DNA of 64,000 bases from Candidatus Aenigmatarchaeota archaeon (GCA_016181005.1 JACPAE010000001.1:182207-246206); one strand, 5' to 3'; shown: positions 1 to 8,180, counted from the first letter of the stretch. Numbers and translations: made by a program. The notes: generated by a model from the letters alone, not told the origin.

Positions 1-325
1 TTCCTATATGCAATGGACCGGACGGATACGGCGCAAGCCTCATCACGACCTTCCCTTTCGCATTCGGAAGTTCAGGCAGCCCAGTTTCAACAATTTTCTT
101 CTCCTCCAGCCTTACCCCCAGCTTGCCCAAAAGATTTCTCTGCTCCTCCAACGTCTGCGAGTTCACATCGTCTACTATTTTCTTTACCTCTGCAACAACT
201 TGAGAGATATCTGACTTGAGCGACGGCTCCTCTGCAAGGACCTTCCCTATCACGGCCTTGACTTCCGCCTTGCCTCCATACTCAACCGCATTTAGAAGAG
301 CATGCTTGTAAATTACATCCCTCAT
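1..325 (-). CDS. gltX: Glutamyl-tRNA synthetase, N-terminal part (cut by window start)
   Basis: Charges tRNA-Glu (and probably tRNA-Gln, as in most archaea) with glutamate. Only the first 108 codons are present, starting at ATG 325. The translation begins MRDVIYKHALLNAVEYGG, a helical N-terminal extension typical of archaeal GluRS, and ends at the window edge with PYPSGPLHIG, the class I HIGH signature that opens the Rossmann catalytic domain. The KMSKS region and anticodon-binding domain lie outside. Assignment rests on the archaeal-type N-terminus plus the HIGH-like motif. Confidence 0.88.
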   Translation of the reverse strand, partial: MRDVIYKHALLNAVEYGGKAEVKAVIGKVLAEEPSLKSDISQVVAEVKKIVDDVNSQTLEEQRNLLGKLGVRLEEKKIVETGLPELPNAKGKVVMRLAPYPSGPLHIG

Positions 326-347
326 ATCCAATTAGAGAATTGGTAAG

Positions 348-1178
348 CTAATAAAATATTACAGATGCATAGCCTGTGACCGGCAGCATTGTCTCGTCTA
401 TGTCGGCGGACGTGCCGTAGCCTACTACCCTACCCCTTTTCGCACCCATCTCCTTTGCGGCAAAAATAGTCGTGGCAATAGCACCATACCCACACACTCC
501 TTTATTTTCACCCTTCACCCTGCTGAACAAGTCCTTGCAGTCCAGCTTTGTTATACTTTTGAAGAGTTGTCTGTCCGCAATTTCAACGAATTCCTTCTGT
601 GCGGCCTTGGAAAGGTCAGAACTGCCTATGATTTTCCACCCGCCCATGGCCTTGGCAAGCTTCCCAATCATCCTCCCGACAGCTCTGCAGTTCTCAAGGA
701 ATTCCTTGTCCGGCAATTGGTCGTTCACTGCAATAGGTAGCATCTTGAACTCCCCAATTTTGTGCAGCAGAAACGGGAGCTGTACCTCTATCGAGTACTC
801 CTGTTCGTGTGCAAACGCGTCGAACTCCACCATTCCACTTTCCTTCAGCAACCTGTCCGCAAAAAAATCATCAACCACAACCTCTCCAATAGGAGTCTTC
901 CACAAACAGTTCCTCATCGTGGTAAAAGCAGAGCCGTATGCGGCATGGTTGCTGCCTATGATTACAAAATTCGACTGGTCCACAGCGGAATAAAATTCCG
1001 TGGCCACTTTCCCGGAGTATATGTATGACGAATGCGGAACCAATGCCGCAACTACCCTCTCCTTCAGCTTTTTTGTCTTTGCATTCTCTAGAAAATAATC
1101 CAGCTGCTTCCTCAAATTGTCTGGATTTAGGTCATAAAGCATGCCTGCTGCGATTGGAGATCTGAGTATCACTACCAT
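348..1178 (-). CDS. MEMO family protein (AmmeMemoRadiSam system protein B)
   Basis: 276 aa, the usual length for the archaeal MEMO1 family, which is related to class III non-haem iron dioxygenases. The family features seen are an N-terminal RSPIAAGMLY segment (usually R.PAVAGxFYP), PHSSYIYSGK at residues 48-57 (usually PHAGYxYSG), GSNHAAYG near 75-82, and EQEYSIEVQLPFL. The archaeal role is unknown; MEMO is often found with AMMECR1 and a radical SAM partner, neither visible here. It reads away from the divergent winged-helix gene at 1300 and toward gltX. The GGxYSG motif carries Ser-Ser where Ala-Gly is usual. Confidence 0.85.
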   Translation of the reverse strand: MVVILRSPIAAGMLYDLNPDNLRKQLDYFLENAKTKKLKERVVAALVPHSSYIYSGKVATEFYSAVDQSNFVIIGSNHAAYGSAFTTMRNCLWKTPIGEVVVDDFFADRLLKESGMVEFDAFAHEQEYSIEVQLPFLLHKIGEFKMLPIAVNDQLPDKEFLENCRAVGRMIGKLAKAMGGWKIIGSSDLSKAAQKEFVEIADRQLFKSITKLDCKDLFSRVKGENKGVCGYGAIATTIFAAKEMGAKRGRVVGYGTSADIDETMLPVTGYASVIFY

Positions 1179-1299
1179 TGAATTAAACTTGGCGCGTCAG
1201 AAATTAATCTTTAACACTAGCATTCCAAAGTATGTCTTTTTAAATAAATGAATAAGTATAAATATTTTACAGGGGAACTTTAATTAAGGGTGCGATGTC

Positions 1300-1584
1300 T
1301 TGGCAATAAAACAAAAATTCGGTCCGAAACTTTTTTTCAGACTAAAGCCTGTGAAAATGCTGACATCGCTCAAGTCCGGCCCTAAATACGCGACCATAAT
1401 ATCAAAGGAAACTGACTGCACCTATTCCCACACTGTCAAGCTGCTGGATATGTTCCAGGAATACGGCCTTGTCGACTTTGAGAAGAAGGGAAGGATAAAA
1501 ATAGTCAAGCTCACAGACTTTGGAAATGAGGTTGCAAAAAACATGGACACGATTCTTACAAGCCTTGCCAAAGCTAGGGTGTAG
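1300..1584 (+). CDS. Small winged-helix DNA-binding protein (MarR/ArsR-like)
   Basis: 94 aa. The pattern SLKSGPKYATIISKETDCTY followed by HTVKLLDMFQEYGLVDFEKKGRIKIVKLTDFG is a winged helix: recognition helix, then a basic beta-wing ending in the LTxxG turn. The start is TTG at 1300, because the nearby in-frame ATG options are closed by a stop. A TATA-like box (gtataaat) lies near 1254-1261. Likely a transcription regulator of unknown target. An acidic small gene follows after 7 nt. Confidence 0.7.
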   Translation: MAIKQKFGPKLFFRLKPVKMLTSLKSGPKYATIISKETDCTYSHTVKLLDMFQEYGLVDFEKKGRIKIVKLTDFGNEVAKNMDTILTSLAKARV

Positions 1585-1591
1585 TGTCAAC

Positions 1592-1822
1592 ATGCCGGAG
1601 AACAAAGGTAAACTTTTGAAGGAGTATGAGAAGATGATAAGAGAGCCCGGCAAGTACACCGAGGAGCAGTTCCAGGAAATAGAGAAAGAGCTCAGCGAGG
1701 ATGTGCATGAGACTTCCGAGGGCCTTGGTATAGAGGATGAAGAGAAAAAAGGCGAAGAGGCTTACCCTGAAATAGCGGACTCGATAAAGAAAGAAGCTGA
1801 CGAAGAAGAGGATGAGGATTAG
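1592..1822 (+). CDS. Small acidic hypothetical protein
   Basis: 76 aa, very rich in Glu and Asp with an acidic tail (EADEEEDED) and helical repeats. ATG 1592 is preferred over an upstream in-frame ATG at 1520 because the latter lies inside the preceding winged-helix gene. It is co-directional with that gene with a 7-nt gap, so probably co-transcribed. No recognised domain; its charge could suit binding to a basic partner, but that is inference. Confidence 0.6.
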   Translation: MPENKGKLLKEYEKMIREPGKYTEEQFQEIEKELSEDVHETSEGLGIEDEEKKGEEAYPEIADSIKKEADEEEDED

Positions 1823-1826
1823 CGGA

Positions 1827-2747
1827 TTAACTCAACAGTTCCAAGCTTTTCATCCCTTTCGCATACCATTCCTTCAGTTGCTCTTCAGTATAAAGCTCAT
1901 ATTCCTGCGAGAGGTATCTTGCATGCCCTGTTAGCCTGTCGACAATCGGGCCAGGTACACCAGCAGATATCATCTGCGTTTTGAAATATTTCCTCAGAGA
2001 ATGTGCATGGAGTTCATACCTCTTCCCGATCTTCTTGCTCACCTTCCTGAAGACATTGTGCAGAATGAACTGCAGGTTCTGGTAACTCATCTGGCTTCCA
2101 TCATGCGTTGCGAATAAATGTGCATCAGGGCCGAGCTGGTGTCCGTTGTTCTTCCTGTGATCCATGTAAGACTGCAGTACTTTCTTCGCCTCTTCCGACA
2201 TGAAAGTAAGCCTTGATTTCCTTTCCTTAGCTGTCAATCCCTTCACCCTGACGGTTGCAGGCGAAGAGTTTAGGTCTACATCAGACAATTTAAGATTTCT
2301 CAACTCACCGATTCTGAGCCCGGAAGAAGCAAGCATTAAAATTATGGTCTTTGCCCTTGAGCTGGAGTGCGACAGAACGTTCTTCAAGTCAACTTTTGAC
2401 GGCAGCGTATCCTCATGTACATTATACATCTTCATAGTCACTTTTCCCTTCAAGTCTATTCCGTTTGACAGGAAAAGCTTCTTCACCGATGCACCCCAAG
2501 CACCTACGGTCTTAGGCGCCATGTTCTGGTTCGCAAGCGCAATTACAAAATCCTTGTAAGTCTCTTCCGGGTCCAGCGATTTCTCCCGCAACTTCTCCAC
2601 AAAACCGTCAAGGTCATCAATCTTCATTGTCTTGGCAAAAAGGTTAACGCCCTTTAGATATGTCTTGGCGGTGTTGTCGCTCCTCGTTAGAAGCTTTAGC
2701 TCACCAAGCATCTTGTTCACAGAGTTGAACTTCATTAGATGTTCCAT
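1827..2747 (-). CDS. xerA: Tyrosine recombinase (XerA/phage-integrase family)
   Basis: 306 aa with an N-terminal SAM-like core-binding domain (about 1-105) and a C-terminal catalytic domain. The catalytic set is visible: Arg145 in SSGLRIGEL, a Lys in the beta-hairpin near 174-177, HAHSLR (His249, Arg252), His275 in LTGHAR, and a Tyr nucleophile at 283 or 286. Archaeal XerA resolves chromosome dimers; integrases of SSV-like elements share the fold. No tRNA attachment site is visible beside it and it sits among housekeeping genes, so a resident XerA is a little more likely than an active integrase. Confidence 0.85.
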   Translation of the reverse strand: MEHLMKFNSVNKMLGELKLLTRSDNTAKTYLKGVNLFAKTMKIDDLDGFVEKLREKSLDPEETYKDFVIALANQNMAPKTVGAWGASVKKLFLSNGIDLKGKVTMKMYNVHEDTLPSKVDLKNVLSHSSSRAKTIILMLASSGLRIGELRNLKLSDVDLNSSPATVRVKGLTAKERKSRLTFMSEEAKKVLQSYMDHRKNNGHQLGPDAHLFATHDGSQMSYQNLQFILHNVFRKVSKKIGKRYELHAHSLRKYFKTQMISAGVPGPIVDRLTGHARYLSQEYELYTEEQLKEWYAKGMKSLELLS

Positions 2748-2775
2748 GATACCACTATGTCAACTTAAGAATTTA

Positions 2776-3438
2776 TCACTTCTCATTCCTGTCGCACTTG
2801 CTCCTGTACTCGCACATGTTGCACATCCAGTTCATATCGTCATTCCTCTTCGCCTCGTCTATCGGCAGGACGTCCTTTACCAAAAGCTCGTGCAAGACTC
2901 TGAACCTTTTAATGATGTCCATGCTGTGCATTTCGTCATACGGTATTTCAAATGCCCTTGTCTTCAAGTTCTTCTTGTCTATGTAGAGTATGATTCCGTC
3001 CTTGATCCCTGTGGCATGCATGTAGAACTGCAGCTGCATAACGTGGTTCTTGTTGGCTGTATCAGCCCTTCTTATGTCCGCAACTGACTTCACCTCGATT
3101 ATCATCTTCCTTCCGTCCTCAACGGCTATGACAACGTCGTCAAGCCTGCCCGAGACCATGAAATCCTTAAAGTCCTTCTTTATCGGAATCTCAGACTCGA
3201 GAAACTTTATCTTGTCCGCATTCTTCTCGTTCTTGAAGACATGCATCACAAAATCATGCAGAAGGTTGCCAACCTCGAAAATCTTCAGCCTGTCCGGGTC
3301 AGTTTCCATCGGATGCTTGTAGGAATACCAAACCTTCCTTATGCAGTTGCCGATCTCCGAAGGATAGTATCTTCCTATCTCTTTCGGCTTCCTTTCCCTT
3401 TTGATGTGCGCCTCTATGAGCTTGTCAAAGTCTATGAT
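2776..3438 (-). CDS. Cas4/RecB-like PD-(D/E)XK nuclease, non-canonical start
   Basis: Fe-S-dependent nuclease of the Cas4/Dna2 type. Visible are GRLDDVV (the D), IIEVKSVADI (ExK), a QLQFYMHA helix with the conserved Q, and a C-terminal Cys cluster CNMCEYRSKC. The family's fourth cysteine lies upstream of the first ATG (3309), in YYPSEIGNCIRKVWYS, which is clearly coding in the same frame. No ATG, GTG or TTG exists between the upstream stop and that segment. A GGTG Shine-Dalgarno at 3444-3447 precedes ATC (3438) and ATA (3435), either of which could be the start, giving about 220 aa. No cas1/cas2 or CRISPR array is in the window, so this is probably a stand-alone repair-type Cas4. Confidence 0.75.
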   Translation of the reverse strand: MIDFDKLIEAHIKRERKPKEIGRYYPSEIGNCIRKVWYSYKHPMETDPDRLKIFEVGNLLHDFVMHVFKNEKNADKIKFLESEIPIKKDFKDFMVSGRLDDVVIAVEDGRKMIIEVKSVADIRRADTANKNHVMQLQFYMHATGIKDGIILYIDKKNLKTRAFEIPYDEMHSMDIIKRFRVLHELLVKDVLPIDEAKRNDDMNWMCNMCEYRSKCDRNEK

Positions 3439-3498
3439 GGAAACACCTACTATAATTAGAATGCGACATTCACATAAAGCTGACCAGAGCCCATTTCC

Positions 3499-3822
3499 CT
3501 AACTGTATTCCCGCCATCTCCAGCTGCATTCCTTGCATTGGTAGAACCTTGTCGGCGGCTCGTCACCTCCCCTTGTCTGCTGCATCGTCCAGTATGCGTC
3601 CCTTATAACGCCGCACTTTGGGCACAGGATTTGCGTAACAGGAAACTCCTCCTTCTCATCCTCTACAACTATGACCTCCTTCTTCTCAATCTTCCTGGTG
3701 TCCGACAATTCCAGCTTTTCGTTCAACCTCGTTTTGTTTCCGCACGAGCGGCAATAAAGAAACTTTGCACTGAATTCAGTCTTCACATTCATCAGGTTCC
3801 CGCATTTGTCACAGAATTTCAT
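3499..3822 (-). CDS. tfs: Transcription elongation factor TFS
   Basis: 107 aa, the standard length. The N-terminal zinc ribbon (MKFCDKCGN, then YCRSCGNK) and C-terminal ribbon (LCPKCG, then QCKECSWRWREY) are the archaeal TFS/RPB9-TFIIS arrangement. The tip loop QTRGGDEP keeps the Asp-Glu pair that enters the RNA polymerase active site and stimulates cleavage of backtracked RNA. Divergent from the small gene at 3856; the Cas4-like gene follows on the same strand. Confidence 0.93.
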   Translation of the reverse strand: MKFCDKCGNLMNVKTEFSAKFLYCRSCGNKTRLNEKLELSDTRKIEKKEVIVVEDEKEEFPVTQILCPKCGVIRDAYWTMQQTRGGDEPPTRFYQCKECSWRWREYS

Positions 3823-3855
3823 AGATTGAATAATAGCAGAAAGGATATATTAGGT

Positions 3856-3999
3856 ATGGTGATAGTAAAGCGGGGCTTCCGATGGCTCCTTTACACCAAA
3901 GATAGAAAGAGGGTTCTGGGCAAGTTCAGGGCAAAGAAGGATGCACTGAAGAGGGAGAGGCAGATAATATTTTTCAAGTATGCCAAAGGCAGGAAATGA
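3856..3999 (+). CDS. Small basic protein, 47 aa
   Basis: 47 aa: MVIVKRGFRWLLYTKDRKRVLGKF followed by a Lys/Arg-rich helix. The pattern of a beta-hairpin with a GKxLGKF-type turn and a KKDALKRERQI helix resembles a small domain common in archaeal and phage genomes whose function is unknown. ATG 3856 has TAGGT just upstream. Missed easily because of its length; divergent from tfs. Confidence 0.6.
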   Translation: MVIVKRGFRWLLYTKDRKRVLGKFRAKKDALKRERQIIFFKYAKGRK

Positions 4000-4026
4000 T
4001 TTAAAGAGCGACTTGCATTTATTTTC

Positions 4027-4572
4027 ATGGCTATGGAGTCGCAGGCAAAGCTCAAGACCGGAGACAAAGCACCTGGTTTCAGCCTGAAGGGAGTCGACGG
4101 AAAGAATTATTCCTCAAGTGATTTTTCAGACTCGGAAGGCCTGCTGGTTGTTTTCATGTGCAACCACTGCCCTTATGTAAAGGCAAGACTTGACGCAATA
4201 ATTGGCCTGCAAAATAAATTCGGCGGAAAAGTTTCGATCGTTGGGATAAACAGCAACGACCCGAATTACGAGGGCGAAGGCTTTGAGAACATGGAGAAAT
4301 TCGCAAAGGAGCGCGGCATAAACTTTCCTTATCTTTTCGACGAGACTCAAGAGGTTGCCAAATCCTACGGGGCCACGTGCACTCCGGACCCGTTCCTTTT
4401 CGACAAATCCATGAAGTTGGTGTATCACGGCAGGATTAATGATGCCCTCACTTTAGACGGCGAGCCTAAGGAAGACATAATGGAAGACAACATGAACAAG
4501 CTTCTGAAAGGAGAGGAGATTGCAGAGGATTTCCTTCCGTCTATGGGATGCTCAATCAAATGGAGGCAATAA
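4027..4572 (+). CDS. Thioredoxin-fold redoxin (AhpC/TSA-like)
   Basis: 181 aa. GDKAPGFSLKGVDGKNY opens like peroxiredoxin/TlpA folds, and the redox motif is MCNHCPYV (CxxC, residues about 44-50), followed by GINSNDP and ATCTPDPFLF with a cis-Pro-type loop. This is the thioredoxin-family subfamily with CNHCPY, generally annotated as a redoxin of unknown substrate. There is no signal peptide, so it is cytosolic. A TATA-like box (gatttaaag) about 25 nt upstream suggests a leaderless mRNA starting at ATG 4027. Confidence 0.85.
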   Translation: MAMESQAKLKTGDKAPGFSLKGVDGKNYSSSDFSDSEGLLVVFMCNHCPYVKARLDAIIGLQNKFGGKVSIVGINSNDPNYEGEGFENMEKFAKERGINFPYLFDETQEVAKSYGATCTPDPFLFDKSMKLVYHGRINDALTLDGEPKEDIMEDNMNKLLKGEEIAEDFLPSMGCSIKWRQ

Positions 4573-4579
4573 AGAATAA

Positions 4580-4745
4580 AATGTCCCCGGCCGAGGGACA
4601 AAAATCTTGGCTTACGCCAAGTTAGTTTCTAAGAAACCACTATCGCTTTCTTGATTTCTTAGCGCTTCTTTTAGCCACTTACTTTCACCTCTTGGTCACC
4701 AGAAACAAAGTTTTGGAAAACCATGCTTCCAGCATCTATATCACT
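4580..4745 (-). ncRNA. Candidate structured RNA (chain of hairpins)
   Basis: This gap holds no convincing long gene but has a run of inverted repeats when read on the minus strand: CACT/AGTG, ATGCT-gga-AGCAT, GTTTT-cc-AAAAC, CTAAGAAA/TTTCTTAG, CTTGGC-GTAA-GCCAAG (a GNRA tetraloop) followed by TTTTT, and TGTCCC/GGGACA. A TATA-like element (gatatttaaag) lies near 4762-4772, placed to start transcription near 4740. It could be a structured non-coding RNA, an untranslated leader, or stacked terminators. No C/D-box or known RNA family was recognised. Confidence 0.35.
4640..4678 (-). CDS. Possible 12-aa basic peptide MAKRSAKKSRKR
   Basis: GTG 4678 follows a strong Shine-Dalgarno (GAGGTGA) at 6-nt spacing and opens a 12-codon frame rich in Lys/Arg, ending in TAG. 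The ribosome-binding site is unusually good for such a short frame, but length alone cannot support a gene. It lies within the hairpin-rich stretch 4580-4745 and may be incidental. Confidence 0.22.
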   Translation of the reverse strand: MAKRSAKKSRKR

Positions 4746-4789
4746 ATAGAGTGGTTAAACTTTAAATATCTTTCGGTAAATCGATAAAA

Positions 4790-5614
4790 CTATATTACAT
4801 GCCTGGAATTGATTAAATTCATCCTTCCAGTTTCATCATCAGAAAAAATAAGTGTGCCACTCGAATCTCTTCTTTCCGGATTAAATCCAAGAGCATTCGC
4901 TAGCCTTTCAATTTCTCCAAGCATAGTTGCATGCGAAATACTTACACGACCGTTATTTTTCGTTCCTTGGCTTGCTAGAATAACATCAAAAGCAGATTGC
5001 TGCAAATCAGGATTTAATTGAGACAATACTTGTGAATATCCCAAGTCTTCCATAAGCCATGTGTATACTGCTTTGGACCTTACTGCAACTTGTGGATATT
5101 CCGCAGAAGTTCTTTTTCTGAATACAGTTGACCTGATGTTATGAACACTCCTTATCCTAGGTACAACAAAGTTCTCATAAAAATCAAAATCATCGCTTTT
5201 GCCACTCAACTGTATAGTGTACCTATCGTCCTTTGCTAATGGTGCACCATCCATTAAGTAAACCATAAGAAGCTCAACAGCCTCTGAAGTGAGTTCAAGA
5301 GGGAGCCTAACCCCTTGAAACCAGTCTTTTCTTGACGGTTGGAATTTTCCCCATTTCTTCCTCTCCTCAACAAAAGGGATGTCACCTGTAATTTCATACC
5401 TCAGCAAAACTATAACCGGCGTACTCAAGCCGTATTTACATTCAAAATATTCTAGTTCTTCTGCAAAATATCTCTTTAGTTTTTTGTGCACAATTTTAAC
5501 AGTAAAGTCAACTTCTGAAGACAGGTTTTCGTAATTAATTGCCCTGGCATCACCACGTCTTTCATACAAAGATTTTGCAGCTGATATAAGGTCAGGTATT
5601 TGAAGTTCTCGCAT
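4790..5614 (-). CDS. Hypothetical protein, possible degenerate LAGLIDADG-type fold
   Basis: About 274 aa from ATG 5614, chosen over ATG 5653 because TATA-like AT-rich DNA lies about 25-30 nt upstream. An N-terminal region resembles an HTH (RRGDARAINYENLSSEV). The middle (LLMVYLMDGAPL followed by YTIQLSGK, DFYENFVVPRI and AVRSKAVYTWLMEDLGYS) has the spacing of LAGLIDADG endonuclease-like domains, and SQGTKNNGRVSIS could match a second half, but catalytic acidic residues are not convincing. Could be a domesticated DNA-binding relative. No confident function. Confidence 0.5.
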   Translation of the reverse strand: MRELQIPDLISAAKSLYERRGDARAINYENLSSEVDFTVKIVHKKLKRYFAEELEYFECKYGLSTPVIVLLRYEITGDIPFVEERKKWGKFQPSRKDWFQGVRLPLELTSEAVELLMVYLMDGAPLAKDDRYTIQLSGKSDDFDFYENFVVPRIRSVHNIRSTVFRKRTSAEYPQVAVRSKAVYTWLMEDLGYSQVLSQLNPDLQQSAFDVILASQGTKNNGRVSISHATMLGEIERLANALGFNPERRDSSGTLIFSDDETGRMNLINSRHVI

Positions 5615-5694
5615 TCTCCTAATAATATAATGAAGATTTAAGAAATTTAACATTAAAGCGAAGATTTAAATCCATTGAAACGAAAATTAAAGGA

Positions 5695-5847
5695 ATGGAA
5701 GCCTACTGCATGAAGTGCAAGACGAAGAGGGAAGTAAACAATCCCGAGGAGACTGTCACCGAAAAGAGAATAAGGATTATGAAGGGCACGTGCACCGTCT
5801 GCGGGACGAAGGTCGCCAAGATTCTAGGAAAGGCCAAGCAGATTTAA
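5695..5847 (+). CDS. DUF5679-like zinc-ribbon protein
   Basis: 50 aa: MEAYCMKCKTKREVNNPEETV, then GTCTVCGTKVAKILGKAK. CxxC...CxxC spacing with the KxKREV and CxxCGTK cores matches the small DUF5679 zinc ribbon that occurs alone or fused to topoisomerases and in viruses. A TATA-like aagatttaaat lies 25 nt upstream and AAAGG just before ATG 5695. Its stop overlaps by 4 nt the convergent GH15-like gene. Confidence 0.8.
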   Translation: MEAYCMKCKTKREVNNPEETVTEKRIRIMKGTCTVCGTKVAKILGKAKQI

Positions 5848-6833
5848 ACTAAAACTCCATTTCGGATACTTGCTCTGCTGGTGTGCCTTGAAACAGCCTG
5901 GTTGTAAAGGCTTTCCGCCATGAGAAATGTTCTATTAACATTTGGTTTACCTTCAACAAATCCTTCCGGAAGAGTGCCAAACCCTTTTCTCAACTCAACA
6001 GCTTTCCGGAAATAACTCTCATCGCCTGTAATCAAATAAACCAGCGGCCAGTACATCGACCATTCCATTTCATTGCCTTCACCAAGACTGTGATATAAAC
6101 CATCCCACTTGTCACCTTTATACCTCTTTGCCCCGAACGTCCCTTCCAGCTCAGTCTTTGCCCTGTCCAGTATCTCGTCTCTTGCCCTGTCGTCAACGAC
6201 CTGTTTTGGATAAAGCAGAAACAATAGGGCAAGGTCTACTTCCCTTGTCTCTGTCTCTCTCGGCAATAATCTATGTAAATTGTCTTGTGCAGATTCGATC
6301 AAAGCATCAACATACCCATCTTCATTGAAAATCCTCTTATATGCAGACACGCCTCTTATTATAGAACCCAGAGTACTGCTTCTAAGCTGTCTAGGTCCTT
6401 CTTCCCAGATTCCGTAATCTGGGCATCTCCATGCTTCAATGCAACGTAAATAATCCAGCAACAATCTAGACCTTTCATAGTCCCTCTCTTCTGAAACAAG
6501 TTCAAGCACGTTACTCGCGGCGTCAAGTTGGATCCACCCCCACTTTTCTCTGAATTCTTGCAAATCAAAGTTGTATCTAGGATGAAAAAACATCCACTCT
6601 TCTGTCGGCTTTACTTCAGCATGGTATTCTAATTTTTTCCTATGGTTATCAACGATTTTTTGAAATGCAACTATGACTTTTGACCTAGAATGTTCTGGAA
6701 GACCTAGACTAATCCAGTAATTGTCCCTCAGCCAGTAGGCAGTCATATCAGGATTCCTTGTATCGGCCGTAGCTGGGAATAATCCATTCCCATGTTGATA
6801 TTGTTCAATATTTGCCAGTCGAAAGTTTGGCAT
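5844..6833 (-). CDS. Glycoside hydrolase family 15-like (glucoamylase-type) protein
   Basis: 329 aa with the alpha/alpha-barrel pattern of GH15 and phosphorylase-kinase-type glucoamylase domains. Seen are AYWLRDNYW near the N-terminus (substrate-loop RD-W), and CPDYGIWEEGPRQLRSSTLGS, the GIWE motif that holds the general-acid Glu in GH15, then NEMEWSMYWPLVYLITGD. No signal peptide, so an intracellular role in alpha-glucan or trehalose turnover is possible. It is shorter than full glucoamylases (about 400 aa for this domain), so activity is uncertain. Codon usage is AT-richer than in the core operons. Confidence 0.68.
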   Translation of the reverse strand: MPNFRLANIEQYQHGNGLFPATADTRNPDMTAYWLRDNYWISLGLPEHSRSKVIVAFQKIVDNHRKKLEYHAEVKPTEEWMFFHPRYNFDLQEFREKWGWIQLDAASNVLELVSEERDYERSRLLLDYLRCIEAWRCPDYGIWEEGPRQLRSSTLGSIIRGVSAYKRIFNEDGYVDALIESAQDNLHRLLPRETETREVDLALLFLLYPKQVVDDRARDEILDRAKTELEGTFGAKRYKGDKWDGLYHSLGEGNEMEWSMYWPLVYLITGDESYFRKAVELRKGFGTLPEGFVEGKPNVNRTFLMAESLYNQAVSRHTSRASIRNGVLV

Positions 6834-6944
6834 AGTGCTCCTACCAACTAATTAAACTTTGGTTTTTCCAGCTTAAATCTTGTGTTTGTATTCGAAACAC
6901 CAATTCGCTTTCCAATACAGGCAACTATCATATAAGATCGATGA

Positions 6945-8180
6945 TCAGCGTTCAAACTCTGCATACGAAGAACCGAATAACCAAGGTCCGCTGCCACAAC
7001 TGGACAAGTCTTGTTTTTCAATTACCAAACTTGTAGGATTTTTAAGTTGAATTAAAATTACAAATAAGAATCTACTATCACTAAATCCATCTCGTGGTTC
7101 GTAACAATAAACATTTCCATCTGCATTCACATCTTTAAATTCCCTGTCTACAAAACCTGAATTTTTCGGATTAAAATAATAAGTGCCGACTTGTAAATTA
7201 GGTACGGACGTTCCAACAGAAAACACTCCTTTCACAGGATTTATATTGTCATGAGCTAAGGCTATATGCGAATCTTCTGGATAAGTTTCTTTAGTCCCTT
7301 TAGCAAACCAAACTCCCTGTGCAGTTCCTTCAACATCTTGATTTACCTCGCCACAAAGAGGTTCGACTATTCTTCTCATGTCGCTATTGCCCAAAAGAGA
7401 ATAAAGATTGGACTTGACATCTGGTATGAAATAATCCAGAGGGCACACACGGTGCAGAGGTTCATCATACCACCTGTTTCTATTAGCATAGCTAAGCTCT
7501 GGAGTTCTCAAATCAGCCAAGCCGAAATCAGAAGATCCACCAACAGTCCCCAGAGGCTCACCAGCTTTTAACAAAATAGGTGAGGAGAAAAAGCTCTTTT
7601 CGCAATTCTTGTAATTTATTCCACCTGTCTCATATTCCTTGCAGTTGCTAGGCTGGCCAAAACTTTGCATTAATTTTTCAGATAAGGAAGCGAGGTGAAT
7701 GAAATACCCTTTTACCTCTTCGCAAGCAGAGAAATCCATTTTATAATCAGTTATTCGTTGCCCGTTCATTGTGTATTCCGAAGAATCAATCCTAGTAACC
7801 CAAATGTCTCCTGGTGCGACAATTGATGCGCTGGAACTACTCGACTGGCCTTGAAATCCTTTGAGATGGAAGTAAAGGTGATTCGTAGGAAATACATGCC
7901 CGCTAGGGTTGAAGTTTCCAAGAGGGACAATGTTGTTCAGATTTGATAATGCTATGTGAGGGACAGTGAAAAATTCTTTATTTGAACCGCATGAAGGTAA
8001 TCTCTGGAATGGACTTCCAAATCCAGAACCAAAAGGGTTCTCTATTTCTTCTTGCACTTCTGTATAATTTGCTTTTTCCTCTTCAGTAGAATTATCGGTT
8101 TCATTGGTTTTGTTCATCTCGTCTGTGATAGAAGTGCAGCCAGCAAGGAAAACAACAAATATAAGCAATAAATATTTCAT
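6945..8180 (-). CDS. Predicted lipoprotein with Thr/Asn-rich linker
   Basis: 411 aa from ATG 8180, preferred over an upstream ATG 8216 since MKYLLLIFVVFLAGC then starts with a clean signal peptide and lipobox (LAGC). A linker rich in Asn, Thr and Glu (NKTNETDNSTEEE) carries several N-glycosylation-type sequons. The body has PLGNFNPSGHVFPTNHLYF and IVAPGDIWVTRI, with later YFIHLASLSEKL, a layout like M23-type lysostaphin folds without clear catalytic zinc ligands. Anchored outside the membrane; ligand unknown. Confidence 0.6.
   Translation of the reverse strand: MKYLLLIFVVFLAGCTSITDEMNKTNETDNSTEEEKANYTEVQEEIENPFGSGFGSPFQRLPSCGSNKEFFTVPHIALSNLNNIVPLGNFNPSGHVFPTNHLYFHLKGFQGQSSSSSASIVAPGDIWVTRIDSSEYTMNGQRITDYKMDFSACEEVKGYFIHLASLSEKLMQSFGQPSNCKEYETGGINYKNCEKSFFSSPILLKAGEPLGTVGGSSDFGLADLRTPELSYANRNRWYDEPLHRVCPLDYFIPDVKSNLYSLLGNSDMRRIVEPLCGEVNQDVEGTAQGVWFAKGTKETYPEDSHIALAHDNINPVKGVFSVGTSVPNLQVGTYYFNPKNSGFVDREFKDVNADGNVYCYEPRDGFSDSRFLFVILIQLKNPTSLVIEKQDLSSCGSGPWLFGSSYAEFER

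Noticed and set aside
1827-2747. The tyrosine recombinase as proof of an integrated virus
   Set aside because: It is flanked by housekeeping genes with no att-like repeats or tRNA nearby; XerA is equally likely.
2776-3438. A CRISPR-Cas locus around the Cas4-like gene
   Set aside because: No repeat-spacer array and no cas1, cas2 or effector gene is present anywhere in the window.
4790-5614. A confident homing endonuclease call
   Set aside because: Spacing resembles LAGLIDADG but the acidic catalytic residues are not convincing, unlike the gene at 53918-54601.
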